From Craspedostauros australis (Eukaryota; Bacillariophyta; Bacillariophyceae; Mastogloiales; Achnanthaceae): 64,000 nt of DNA. This document shows positions 42,566 through 53,400 of the stretch, piece by piece. The stretch's first letter is position 1; each line of letters starts with the position of its first letter. The stretch lies in NCBI GenBank assembly GCA_026770025.1, contig JAMXDE010000004.1:3149501-3213500 (forward strand), given 5' to 3'. Both the position numbers and the translations under genes were made by a program. Below the pieces are notes generated by a model. It saw nothing but the letters and a program-made list of their open reading frames with translations. It did not search any database and was not told the origin of the DNA.

Positions 42566-45500
42566 TTAATCGTATGCGTCTACTTGCAGCATCCCCGTCG
42601 CCTCCAACCGCTTACGCAGGATCCGCACTTTTGCTGGTGCGCCCCATTCTCCGTACAATCTCAGTGCCTCGTCGAAATGATAGGAAGCATCGTCGTGCTC
42701 TCCATTCCGCAGCCACATCTCCGCTAACCTCTCATTGGCCAAAGCCTGAATGTTGAGCTGCCCTCTCCGTCCTGACAAGCGGATGCACTCTTTGAAATGG
42801 GCATACGCCACCCCGGTTTTCCCTTTCCAACCGAATCGTTCACCGTTGACCATCTCCAACAAGTGATCCGTGTTGGGACATCCTTCCCGAGTCCATTTCT
42901 CCAGATGCCCCCGGCTCTTCTTGGCGATTGCCTTGTACTGTTTGTACGTTTTGTGCTTCTTAGAATGCTTCCCCGCTGCGTAGCTGCAGCTCAATGCAGC
43001 CGCCAATGTGACGTAGACGATGACCGGTTGTCCTGGGGCGTTCTTCATGAGAATTGGAAAGGATGTTAGCGACAAGTCCGCACAAAGCTGAAGCTCTCCA
43101 AAGTACATGCCCGCTTGTATGCTGTTACTGCCGGTGCTCATGACCAATAGGTCCTGTCCATCTTCTTTGTACTTTGGAAGCGACACGTCTTCGTCGAAGG
43201 CTTCACCCTTGAGCATCGTCGTATGAGGTGACCGTCCCAGCAAATTCAATATGACCTGCTGCAGCATACGGAATACTTCCCTTTGCCTCACCATGCCATG
43301 ATCATCCATAACTTGCGTGTACAGCAGACAACCCTCTTCCATTTGTCGTAGGTTGCTGCCAGTGTACACACCAATGTAATGGAACTGAAAGATGGCCCAT
43401 CCGGCAGCATCCACATCGCCTGTTGACATTCCGATTTCGTAGGTCTTCATCAGCTCGGGCCGACAAATGGCGAAGGGCCGAGTCCAATGGAAAACCCCGA
43501 GGTAGGCCGTCACCATGGTCCGGCTCTCCGCGTCACGGCAATCCATCTCCTCCAATAACTTCATGGCATGCTCAGCGTAGGCCGTGGCTGCCTTCACGTT
43601 CCCCAAGAACCAATTGATGATCAAGCCGGAGTAGGCCAATGCGGGAGGCGACCACGTGGTGAGGCCACGCTTGAAAGATTGGTGGACGTTCTCCAGAATC
43701 ATCAGCGGCATCAAGTCGGGCTGCATCATGTAACAGACGTCGCCTAAAGTGTCCAACGTCACCATGATGGCACGCGCCTCTTTGTCCGTTGTAATCTCGA
43801 GCTTTTCTAGCACGGCAGGTGACCACTTGTTCTTCACCTTCGACGACAGACCGATCAGGCCAGTGATCGTCGCGAATTTTTGCATCGCCTTACTCTTCGG
43901 AAGCCGGCACCCTAGCTTGCGCAAGGTCTCCAGACCAAGTGCGATCGGTTCGAAGGAAACATCGTCAGGCTTTGTGATCATCTTCGCTGTGCCAAGGAGC
44001 ACGTGATAGACTCGCATCTTGTCTGCTAGCGGGCAGTCCGCATCTTGCACTGGCTGCGCGTACTCCTCCAACAGGCGTAGGTCTGAATTGACGAATGCGC
44101 ATTCGGCGGCAGCTGTGTAGAGATGGACCGAGTACATTGTGTATTCGCCCACCCAGTGATCGTTTGGCAGCAGTTCGATGGCATGCTTGAAGTAATCTGC
44201 AGCTATTCGGAATGACGCGCATGCGACGGAATCACAGCCCGCCTGGTAGTTGAGCTGAGACACGCGGAATCGCAAGGGATGGCACCGTGATCCAACATGC
44301 GCCGGGAGCAAATCGAGACGAGAATTGATGAGGTTGGCGATGACGAAGATGGAATCCCGCAGGTCTTCATCGTCGAGGCTCTCGACGAAGATCTCGCCGA
44401 TACGGAACCGCAGCTCGGGGAGCTTGTCGGAAGGCACGAGGTTGAGCGCAGCTTCCAGGACTTTGTCATGCACGAAGGAAACGGACTTCTCAGTGCCTGT
44501 GTCCACGCCTGTGTCCACGCCTGTGTCCACGCCTGTGTTTATATCCGTATCCGCGTTGGCGTTGGTGTTGGTGTTGGCGTTGGGGTGAGCGTTGAGATTC
44601 CTGGCGACGGCTTGGTTGGATGCTTCTCTTCGCTGGTTGATGGCACCACTATCGTTATCCCCCGCTGCGTTCTTCTCGTCTTCACCGGAATTTGATGGAG
44701 ACGCTGTGCTAACCACATTGTACTGCTGGCTGGATTGCAAGATGAAGCCTTCCTTTTGGCACGTGTCCAGTATCATCGATAGCTCCTTGGCCACGTCAAG
44801 GGGCGACTGGCCAAACATGTTGCGAAACCAGTCAGAGTGTCCCGAATGCTCGGAGAATCCTTCGACGGCACGGCGGATCATGTCGACGGTGGTGGTGTTG
44901 CCCAGGCACGCCATGAGCGGGAGCACGATGTGCGCCTCCTCGGAGTGTTGCAACTTGTCCGTGAGCAGGTCGAGGACGTTGCTCGTTGCCGACGATCGTT
45001 TGCGAACATTGTCATCGTTCCAGGACCACTTCGTCAGGCCGATGTTGTAGTTGAGCAAGTCGTTGTCGACCAGCATGCGGATGAAGTGCTGGATGAAGAA
45101 GACGTTACCGTGGGTCTTTTCGTAGATGGTGGAGGCGAGCTGGTCGACCATGCGTGGAGACTTTGGATCGAGCAGCTGTATCAGCAGCTCTTTGACGTTG
45201 TCGGTGCTGAAATCGTCGACGTTGATGCGTGCCAGGTGCAGCGATCGTTCGTGATGCGTCGCCTTCAACTTGTCCAAGGCTGTTTTCAGTGTGTGGGAGA
45301 TCTCGTTGGATCGATAGGTGGCCACGACCATGAGGGACGAGACTCTGCCATCCAGCAGGCACTTCTCGATGACTTCCATCGAGGCTTTGTCAGCCCACTG
45401 CAGATCGTCGGCGATCCAGACGATGGGTGTGATGGACGTGACGATCTGGAAGAACCGAATGATGGCGAATCGGAGCTGATCTGCCTGCTTGCCGTAATCC

Positions 45501-46558
45501 AGCGTGCTACGTTCGGCATGATGCAAGTCGCTGATGGTGGAGAAGCTCCCGATGCTGCAGGAGTCGTTGAACGTGCCCTCGCCTCTGCCGCTCTCGTGGT
45601 TCAGATGTGGACGATACTTCGTCCCCACAATATCAACGAGGTTCGGCACCTGCTTCGAGAGGACGGCGAGTGCCGTGCGTCCCAATCCCCTCGAAATCGC
45701 CGTTTTCAACCTCTTGTACTGGTCCTTCCGGAACTGGCGCAGCTGCTCGCGGATTTTGGATGCGGCCGGGCAAGGAATTGATGCCGACGCCGTATCGTAC
45801 TGCAGCTGCGCGATGCTGAAGCAGAGCTTGCTGATGGCCGACCTCACGCTCTCGAGCGGCTGTTGGTCGTTCTGATTGTTCTCGAACTTGGTGGAAACGA
45901 AGAAGAGCTTGCGTCGCACCACCTCGGGCTGCAGCTGATGAGCCAGCATGGACTTGCCCGAACCGGATAGGCCGGCCAACAGCGCCAGGCTGCGACGCGA
46001 TTCATGACGCCGGCTTTGAGAGCGGGCGAGCTTCGGTATCGGCCGTTCTGTGGGAGCATCGCGGCCTGAGGTAGACGACGCGGAAGGCATTTGCGCGTAT
46101 TCGGAGGCGTGACGATCCAGCATCTGGTTCAGTGTCTTCATCTCCTCGCTTCTGCCCACGAGCCTGATCCGACTGAAATCCAGCCGCTCGTGAGAGTACT
46201 CCCTCAATCGATTGGCGTTGATGCTGAGCATTCGGACGGGGCGTTGCGAGGCGTCGTGCATGAGTATCGAGCCTCTGAGGTTGCTTTCCCGCCTGGATGA
46301 TTGGTACTCCGACGCGCTGGAGACGGACATTTCTGTGGTGCTCGTGGTGGACGCCCTGCTTACGTCGCCGGACTGGTGACTGCGATGCGCATCTCGTTTG
46401 GAGAGCCGCAGGGGCTCCGAGTGTTCGGCCCAGTCGGCATCATCGCCGGCATCGTCGCCATCTGCGGGAGCAGACACGATGGTGATGTGCTGTTCATCGA
46501 TACTGCCGACGGCATCGACGTCGCTCGACGATTTCCGCTTGAGGCTGAACAAAGGCAT
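42566..46558 (-). CDS. AAA_16-type ATPase with long helical-repeat C-terminus
   Basis: The product is 1330 aa and intronless. I chose the ATG at 46558 (MPLFSLKRKSSSD) because the frame upstream only translates a simple repeat. A Ser-rich polar N-terminus of ~130 residues precedes IRLVGRSEEMKTLNQML, the usual entry of AAA_16/ORC-like predicted ATPases. Walker A is GLSGSGKS (~196-203) and Walker B is IVWIADDLQWAD (~380). The C-terminal half (~740-1320) is helical with TPR-like character. Related multidomain proteins often continue into kinase, GAF, histidine-kinase or cyclase domains; here the gene stops after the helical part. A signalling or scaffold ATPase role is inferred. Confidence 0.8.
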   Translation of the reverse strand: MPLFSLKRKSSSDVDAVGSIDEQHITIVSAPADGDDAGDDADWAEHSEPLRLSKRDAHRSHQSGDVSRASTTSTTEMSVSSASEYQSSRRESNLRGSILMHDASQRPVRMLSINANRLREYSHERLDFSRIRLVGRSEEMKTLNQMLDRHASEYAQMPSASSTSGRDAPTERPIPKLARSQSRRHESRRSLALLAGLSGSGKSMLAHQLQPEVVRRKLFFVSTKFENNQNDQQPLESVRSAISKLCFSIAQLQYDTASASIPCPAASKIREQLRQFRKDQYKRLKTAISRGLGRTALAVLSKQVPNLVDIVGTKYRPHLNHESGRGEGTFNDSCSIGSFSTISDLHHAERSTLDYGKQADQLRFAIIRFFQIVTSITPIVWIADDLQWADKASMEVIEKCLLDGRVSSLMVVATYRSNEISHTLKTALDKLKATHHERSLHLARINVDDFSTDNVKELLIQLLDPKSPRMVDQLASTIYEKTHGNVFFIQHFIRMLVDNDLLNYNIGLTKWSWNDDNVRKRSSATSNVLDLLTDKLQHSEEAHIVLPLMACLGNTTTVDMIRRAVEGFSEHSGHSDWFRNMFGQSPLDVAKELSMILDTCQKEGFILQSSQQYNVVSTASPSNSGEDEKNAAGDNDSGAINQRREASNQAVARNLNAHPNANTNTNANADTDINTGVDTGVDTGVDTGTEKSVSFVHDKVLEAALNLVPSDKLPELRFRIGEIFVESLDDEDLRDSIFVIANLINSRLDLLPAHVGSRCHPLRFRVSQLNYQAGCDSVACASFRIAADYFKHAIELLPNDHWVGEYTMYSVHLYTAAAECAFVNSDLRLLEEYAQPVQDADCPLADKMRVYHVLLGTAKMITKPDDVSFEPIALGLETLRKLGCRLPKSKAMQKFATITGLIGLSSKVKNKWSPAVLEKLEITTDKEARAIMVTLDTLGDVCYMMQPDLMPLMILENVHQSFKRGLTTWSPPALAYSGLIINWFLGNVKAATAYAEHAMKLLEEMDCRDAESRTMVTAYLGVFHWTRPFAICRPELMKTYEIGMSTGDVDAAGWAIFQFHYIGVYTGSNLRQMEEGCLLYTQVMDDHGMVRQREVFRMLQQVILNLLGRSPHTTMLKGEAFDEDVSLPKYKEDGQDLLVMSTGSNSIQAGMYFGELQLCADLSLTSFPILMKNAPGQPVIVYVTLAAALSCSYAAGKHSKKHKTYKQYKAIAKKSRGHLEKWTREGCPNTDHLLEMVNGERFGWKGKTGVAYAHFKECIRLSGRRGQLNIQALANERLAEMWLRNGEHDDASYHFDEALRLYGEWGAPAKVRILRKRLEATGMLQVDAYD
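44495..44540 (-). repeat. coding 12-bp minisatellite (VDTG)
   Basis: About three to four copies of CCTGTGTCCACG encode Gly-Val-Asp-Thr units in the ATPase, next to an Asn/Thr/Ala low-complexity stretch. Confidence 0.8.
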
Positions 46559-48475
46559 CGCGGAGTGAGAAATGGGGATTGTGGATTGTGAAGTGTGGTA
46601 TAAGCAGAGCAGAGCAGAGCAGAGTAGAGTAGAGTAGAGAAGAGCAGAGCAGAGTAGAGCAGAGCACAACAGAGTACGTTGTTTGGAGATCACTCGTTCT
46701 TCGTGAGAGTTGGAATTGGCAGCTGGAGTTTGTGTTGCGAATGTAGGATGGGGTGTGAGTTGTGATGTAGTTCTATGGGAATGGAATGGTCAGTGTTGGA
46801 CGCAAGGCACAAGAACATGTTACTCGCTTGAGTTGATGTGTTGACTGGTCCGCTCGCTGATGCACGATACCTGTCGCAATCGGCGCGTACGGCATGTACT
46901 CGTGTCAGGTGTGCAGGGCACCGTGGTCTTCTTTCCATCACCACCAATGACCCTTCCTGATTCGTTGTCGACACAGCGCTCGCATGGATGTCATGGCATT
47001 CGGTCCTTGCCGCGCCTCACATACAGACACATACAAGCCACGCAGCCTCTCTCTGTGCGGTGTTGTGATACTGGTGTCGCGAGAGAGCAAGTACAGGCAC
47101 GAAGTGCGAATCGCGCCTCTTGCGCGTTTGTGTTCCACACTCCGATTGGGGATTTACTCGAAGATAACACGCCGTCTTTTCTGATCTCCGGTCCAGTCCA
47201 AGCCATCTCCAAGCCAGTGCTGTCCGCAATGAACTGAAGAAATACTTATGGACCGTGCACGGAACGTTGATCATGACTACTCGTGTCTGCTTCTTCCAAA
47301 TTGTGAAAGGACGATGCGTCGCTCAGCAATGTCTTTGCACTTTTCGTGGAACACACATACAAGCCAGGCCAGAGAATGGAGGCGGTTGTAAGGGTCATAA
47401 TTTCATCATCTGGGCCTCTCGGCCAATCATATCGCTTCATTTAGGGCACAAGATACCTTTCGGCTCCTCACTGAATTGGGGGTCAACGTCGACATAACGT
47501 CAATCGAAATAATTATGAACTCATTGGAGGTGTTTGCGTGGCTCATGATTTCATAACTGGCGAGGCTGGCGCGCCCCTATCCTGAGTCACGACCTCAGTC
47601 CCGTTGAGTCCATCGACTCGATGGTTCGTTATGAGTCGTGTATCTTATCCACGTTTCGTTCTAGATTTACCGGTTGGCGCCATGGTGCTCTTTATGTGCT
47701 TTATCTTCCGATTCTTGAGGTGCTTGCCTAACTATTTCGGATGTTCTTCATATGCTTCCAACTTGCTTGCGTGCCACACGCGCCAGGATGTCCTTCGATC
47801 GTCTATGTATTGCATCTTTCATGTTTTGTTGGTCTTAATTCTGAATATACTTAGCGCGGATGCGTTGGATTTGAAATGCGCTTCGGATGACCCGACTGTC
47901 GACAAGCGTCCTGTGCTGCCTCCACGAAGTCCACATCCATGTTTTTACGGAATCAGTCTGGCCCTTTCTTCCTCTGTGCATCGCCGTCCCCTTCATGTTG
48001 CGTTTGATTCGCATCGTCATTGCTTTCCCTGTACCTGCTCCACCATCCACGGAGCACAGCAATGCATCGATCGGTCCATACATCCGGAAAATTGACACAT
48101 ACTTCACGTTCACCTTCGATTGATCCATCCATCCACCCATTCGTACAATCCATCCACCTGCCGTCTCATTGTCATCACCATGACACCGACACCATACTCC
48201 TGTGAAAATCTCTTCCGTCCTTCCTCCGAAGGCCGATCTTACCATGACGATGTCGCTTGGTTTTACTGAGTCTTCGTCACTGGCATCGCTCCACCGAAGG
48301 AGGTACCACCACTTGAGTGAGTCATCGCTGGTATCAATCACTGCGAAGGCATGGAAGACGAACGTGGCAGCAACATCCTCGCCTCCCGTCACATGACACC
48401 ACAGAAGAAGCTCTGGCCTGGATGCTCTCCACTACCATTGACCCTTGCGGCCCAACTCTGGCGAGGGGCCAACCA
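46559..48475. other. intergenic region with a (AGAGC)n-type leader repeat
   Basis: A short repeat of AGAGC/AGAGT (46603-46672) sits in the 5' leader of the ATPase gene. The rest has no firm gene. A minus-strand open stretch (about 48392-47835) contains SLKWWYLLRWSDASDE and could be an exon fragment, but it lacks an ATG and any recognised domain. Confidence 0.4.
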
Positions 48476-49539
48476 TGTTGGCAAGTTCCGCTCACGGAAG
48501 CCTACGATCATGGAAGATGGTGTTGGTTGATAGTTGTTCGTTTGCTATTTCATTAGTTGGCTACTCCGATCCTCTCGGTGTACGCCTGTTCTCTTGCCCG
48601 ATGCTCTTGGCGCTTCAATCTGTTTCGTAGATTCGATCACCCGACTATGAGTCGGTACGCGAGATGCTCTCTCGCTCCTCTCTGTATTCTCTCTCTCTCT
48701 GTCTTAGCATCGTGTATTTCGTACTACATGATACTCCGTGTTTGATGCGTACTCCGCATCCGACACTCCGTTCATTCAGTACTGGCTTCTACTCCATGAG
48801 TACTTACCATTTGAAGTTCACCTTCAGTATCCATGATCTTGATGCCCTTCAGTCATCGGATCTTCGCCTCCTGCTCTGACTCGGAGACAGCTGTCGACGT
48901 GGTAACACGATGACATCCTGTCAACGTCAGTAGGCGTCCTTCTGCTCTCCAGATGTCACGTTCCATTGGTGATGCAGCAGTCTGTCAGATGATATCGTCA
49001 TCTGAGGTTTAGTTGGGAAGTACCTTGAGATTCTCTTGGTATCATTGATGGATGGACGGACGATATTTCTAATTCCCTCAGAAATCGTCAATTGCAAATT
49101 TCCTCCAGAAATTCCGCTCATTTTCGTGTGTTCCATTTCCGCTGTAATTCTGACGAATCACAGCATACTATCAACACAGATGTAGTTATACCGTCCAAGT
49201 GCGTATGAGAGAATAACGGGTGAACGATGCACATATACACGTACATTTCGACATATACTCACATGTACATCTCGACACCCTTCCTGTGTGCATTCGATCA
49301 TTCGAATGTTCTCGATGTGTCAAGGTACGACTTCTCGTGTTCACGTTGTAAGTCGGCCTTGATGTTCTTGGTGAATCCGTCGCTTGTGTTCTGCTCGGAT
49401 TTGACGAAATGATTTCGATGGTTTTGTTGATTACCATGTTCCTCACGTAGTGATGGCGCACGTCGATGTGCCGCGATCGTTGGGATGTTGATGGGTTCTT
49501 GGCAATGAAGATTGCTCCAATGTTGTCCACACGGACCTT
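48476..49539 (-). mobile_element. minus-strand copia fragment: one LTR plus the end of pol
   Basis: A full LTR (48476-49277, 802 bp, TG...CA ends) is followed by the polypurine tract and the RNase H end of pol, all on the minus strand. It is a close relative of the plus-strand element that starts at 49540. The remainder is not in the window. The simplest reading is that the plus-strand element inserted into this copy and the rest lies past the window end. Confidence 0.85.
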
Positions 49540-50335
49540 TGTCGAGATGTACATGTGAGTATACGTCAAAATGTACGTGTATATGTGCATCGTTCACCCG
49601 CTATTCTCTCATACGTACTTGGACGGTATAACTACACTCGTGTAGATAGTATGCTGTGATTCGTCAGAATTACAGGGGAAATGGAACACACGAAAAGGGG
49701 CAAGATTTCTGGAGGAAATTTGCAAATAACGATTTCTGGGAGAATCAGAAGATCGTCCGTCCATGCATCAATGGTACCAAGAGAATCTCGAGGTACTTCC
49801 CAACTAAACCTCAGATGACGATATCATCTGACAGGCTGCTGCATCACCAATGGAACATGACATCTGGAGAGCAGAAGGACACCTACTGACGTCAACAGGA
49901 TGTCAACATGTCGCCACGTCGACAGCTGTCTCCAAGTCAGAGCAGGAGGCGAAGATGCAATGACCCATGAAGATCATGGATACTGAAGGTGAACTTCAAA
50001 TGGTAAGTACTCATGGAGTAGAAGCCAGTACTGAATGAACGGAGTGTCGAATGCGGAGCACGCATCGAACACAGAGTATCGTGTAGCATGAGCACACGAT
50101 ATTGAGAGAGAGAGTGAGAGAGAGAATACAGAGAGGAGCGAGAGAGGATCTCGCGTACCGACTCATAGTCGAAGATTGAATCTACGAAACAGATTGAAGC
50201 GCCAAGAGCATCGGGCAAGAAAACGGCGTACACCGAGAGGATCGGAGTAGCCAACTAATGAAATAGCAAACAGACGACTATCAACCAACACCATCTTCCA
50301 CGATCGTAGGTTACCGTGAGCGGAACTTGCCAACA
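49540..50335 (+). repeat. 5' LTR of the second copia element
   Basis: It starts TGTCGAGATG and ends CCAACA. The end is set by comparison with the minus-strand LTR at 48476-49277, and it matches the LTR end of the third element. Confidence 0.85.
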
Positions 50336-50417
50336 CGTTTATAAACGATAGATCAGGGCGAGCCCGCGAATCGTATCGTGCGAGGAAGACGAACATCATT
50401 CAAGAGCAGCAGGCTGA

Positions 50418-53400
50418 ATGAGCAAGGAAGAGGAATTGAAAGACATCCCTCTGTCCAATCCGGCTATCAAGAGAGAAGAAGGTGCGAGTGAGACTCCACC
50501 ACGAGAAGAGAAGGAAGCAGCCGCGGCTACTGTCCTATCAGGCGCAAACGCAAGCGCGATCGACGAGACCGAAGAAGAACGGTCTGCAAGACTACACCGT
50601 AAGGAGAAGAGGATTCTCAAGGCGGTCAAGCAAGAGGAGACTGGTGTGACGAAGAGCATTCGCACAGCCAAACAGGGTGGGAAAAGTGAGATACCACCAG
50701 GAGGAGAATTTGTGAGCAAATCAATCCTCGCGAAACAACAAGCGAAAATCGAAGAATCGGCAACACAGAAACCGACGGAAATCAAGGGCGCGAGCGCACC
50801 AACGACGAAACAACGAACCAACATGGTGACATCAGCCAACATGAACAAGCGACGCATCAAGGCGCCGATGTTCAGCGGTGAGCAGGAAGACTACAGCGCA
50901 TGGGAGTCCCAAGCGAAAGCATACGCTCGTGCACAGAAGACGAGAGATGTGATGTTGGGCAAGACCAAGGTGCCAACAGTGAGTGAGATCGCGGCAGCCG
51001 CCGGCGATGACAAGGAAGCGATGGAAGAGATATACGAGCTGGGATGCGACTGCTTCAGTGATCTGATCCTTATGATGGATGCAGAGAAAGGAAAGGGCAA
51101 GCAGGCCATCCAGTACATCAACCAATGCATCTCCGACGACTACCCTGAAGGAGACGCACACGCAGCGTGGAACGTTCTCGCGGAGAAGTTCCGACCATCC
51201 GATGCGGTGACGAAGATCAAACTCAAGCGCCAATTCAACAACGAAAAGATGAAGAGAGACACGGACCCCGACATCTACATCACGCAACTCGAGAGTCTAC
51301 GATCGCGTCTCCACGATGTCAAGTATGAGATCACGGACGAGGAAATGATCATGCAAATCCTCAGCACGGTGAGCAACGAATACAGAACTCACATCGTGAA
51401 CTTCCAACACCAACTCACGTTCAATCCGGAACTGGTTACCATCAACACGATCAGAGGAGTACTCCGTACTGCATACGCCACCCACAGAGGAGGCAAAGCA
51501 TACGTCGACGACTTCCAAGACAGCAACACGAAGAGCAACGACACCGGCTTCACAAGCACCGGTAACTTCAAGGGTACTTGTCACAACTGTGGCGTGTATG
51601 GTCATAGATCCGCCGATTGTCCAGAACGCAAGAAATCGAACAACAAGAAAAACAACAAGATGAATGGAAAGCGCAACAAAGGAAGCGGCTTCAAGGGCAA
51701 GTGTAACTACTGCGGCATCTTCGGACATCGCGAGGCGGAGTGCCGAAAGAAGAAGTTCAACGAGAGCAAGAAGAACAACGAACAAGCCAACGCGGCTACG
51801 GAAGGACACGACAAGAGCGGGCACGAGATGGTACTCTCAGCGCAAGACATGCCGCTCTGCATGTTGGTGTCCGACAACTACATCGAAGACTCCTTCTTCG
51901 ATAACTTCGAGTGCGTCGGAAGTGACGACGAAGTACAGGACGATGAGATCGTCCCGGAGTGGCTCAGCGAGGAGCCCATCATCCACGAGGTGGATCCAAG
52001 ACATGAAGTGAGCTACGAATGCTGCTTCAACGCGCACGACCTGATCGGTTCATACGGCGACGAAGCTGAGATGGACAACGAGGCCAACGATAGCGACATC
52101 GAAGAGGCCATGAGCGATGACGACGACGACACCAACGAGGACGGTGTACATGAAGACAACGAGGCGAACCGTGCCGCGGCGCCGCCTCCTCCAGTGGCGG
52201 GGAACAACAGATCGGGCATCTTTGATGAAGATGACAGCGACGAATCCGAAGACGGCAATCATCCAGACGACAGCTTCAATCCAAACGAGCGTGTCGTCTA
52301 CCCAGGGAACATCGACTTCCCACCTATTGAGGATCCCAACAGGTCCAACTACCTCCTCCGTCACAGCACCATCCCAAATGCAACAGCAACAGCATTAACA
52401 ATCCAAAAGCAGCTCATCTTTGACGCCGTAATGGAAGCGGGAATGCGATTGTTCCCAGGAACCACACGAGGAGCACTCATGCCAATATGGGTGAACATGA
52501 TGGGATCCATCCTATCCGAGCACTTCGAATCAATCGAAGAGATCCTTGTCAATGCGATCATCATCCACCGCATACTGGAAGCGAACAACTCGGAAACGAT
52601 CCCAGAGACGAATCTGCATTACATCCTTGGAGGATGCATGCGCGTGCTCTTACGCGAGCGATCACGCGTCCACCCATATGATCCAGCCACAGGATCGCAT
52701 CGGAACAGTACGATTCCATCGGACTATGCGCAACTACCCGATTACATGGATGATGAGGAGCACCACAATCCATACAACGAAGATGGAGTCCACGAAGACA
52801 ACGATGACGGCAGCTTCAACGACGAGATAGCTGCGGCAGCCGTGGAACAGCTCCACGAGCTGAGCACCAGATACAAGGACAAGGTCAACAAGGACACCTG
52901 GCTCGCCGACAGCGGAGCTTCGTGTCACATCGTCAACTCGGACGCCACTCTATTCAACGTGCGGCACATCAAGTCCTTCGTCCAAGTGGGAGACAGCACG
53001 AAGCTGGACTCTCCCAAGATGGGATCCATTCGCTTGAAGGTCAAGCAGCGAGACAACACTGGCCACGTCATCCGGCTTGATGACGTGAAGTACACACCGA
53101 AAATGGCGGTGAACCTTTTCTCCACGAATAAGGCTCTGTACAACAGTTACCAGCTTGGTAACAACGGCATTCTGATGGACATCATCAACGGATCCGGAAC
53201 GAAGATCGTGTTCGATCGAGTCTTCCCTACATCCAACGGATTCATCACGGGAGTGCAGATGCATCCCATCATGCCGACATACGACGACAAGGCTTGCACA
53301 GCCATCGTCAAGAATCCATCCAAGGAGATCAGCGCGGTGAACCTGCACCGAATGCTCGGCCACGCGCCACTCGAGACCATGAAGCGGACGGCCGCTCAGT

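Noticed and set aside
46559-46693. N-terminal extension of the ATPase (MISKQRTLLCSALLCSALL)
   Set aside because: This is translation of an AGAGC/AGAGT simple repeat. The ATG at 46558 is the likely start.
47835-48392. Minus-strand 185-codon frame with a coding-like stretch (SLKWWYLLRWSDASDE)
   Set aside because: It has no ATG start, no recognised domain and a repetitive C-terminal half. It was left as a possible exon fragment in the intergenic entry.
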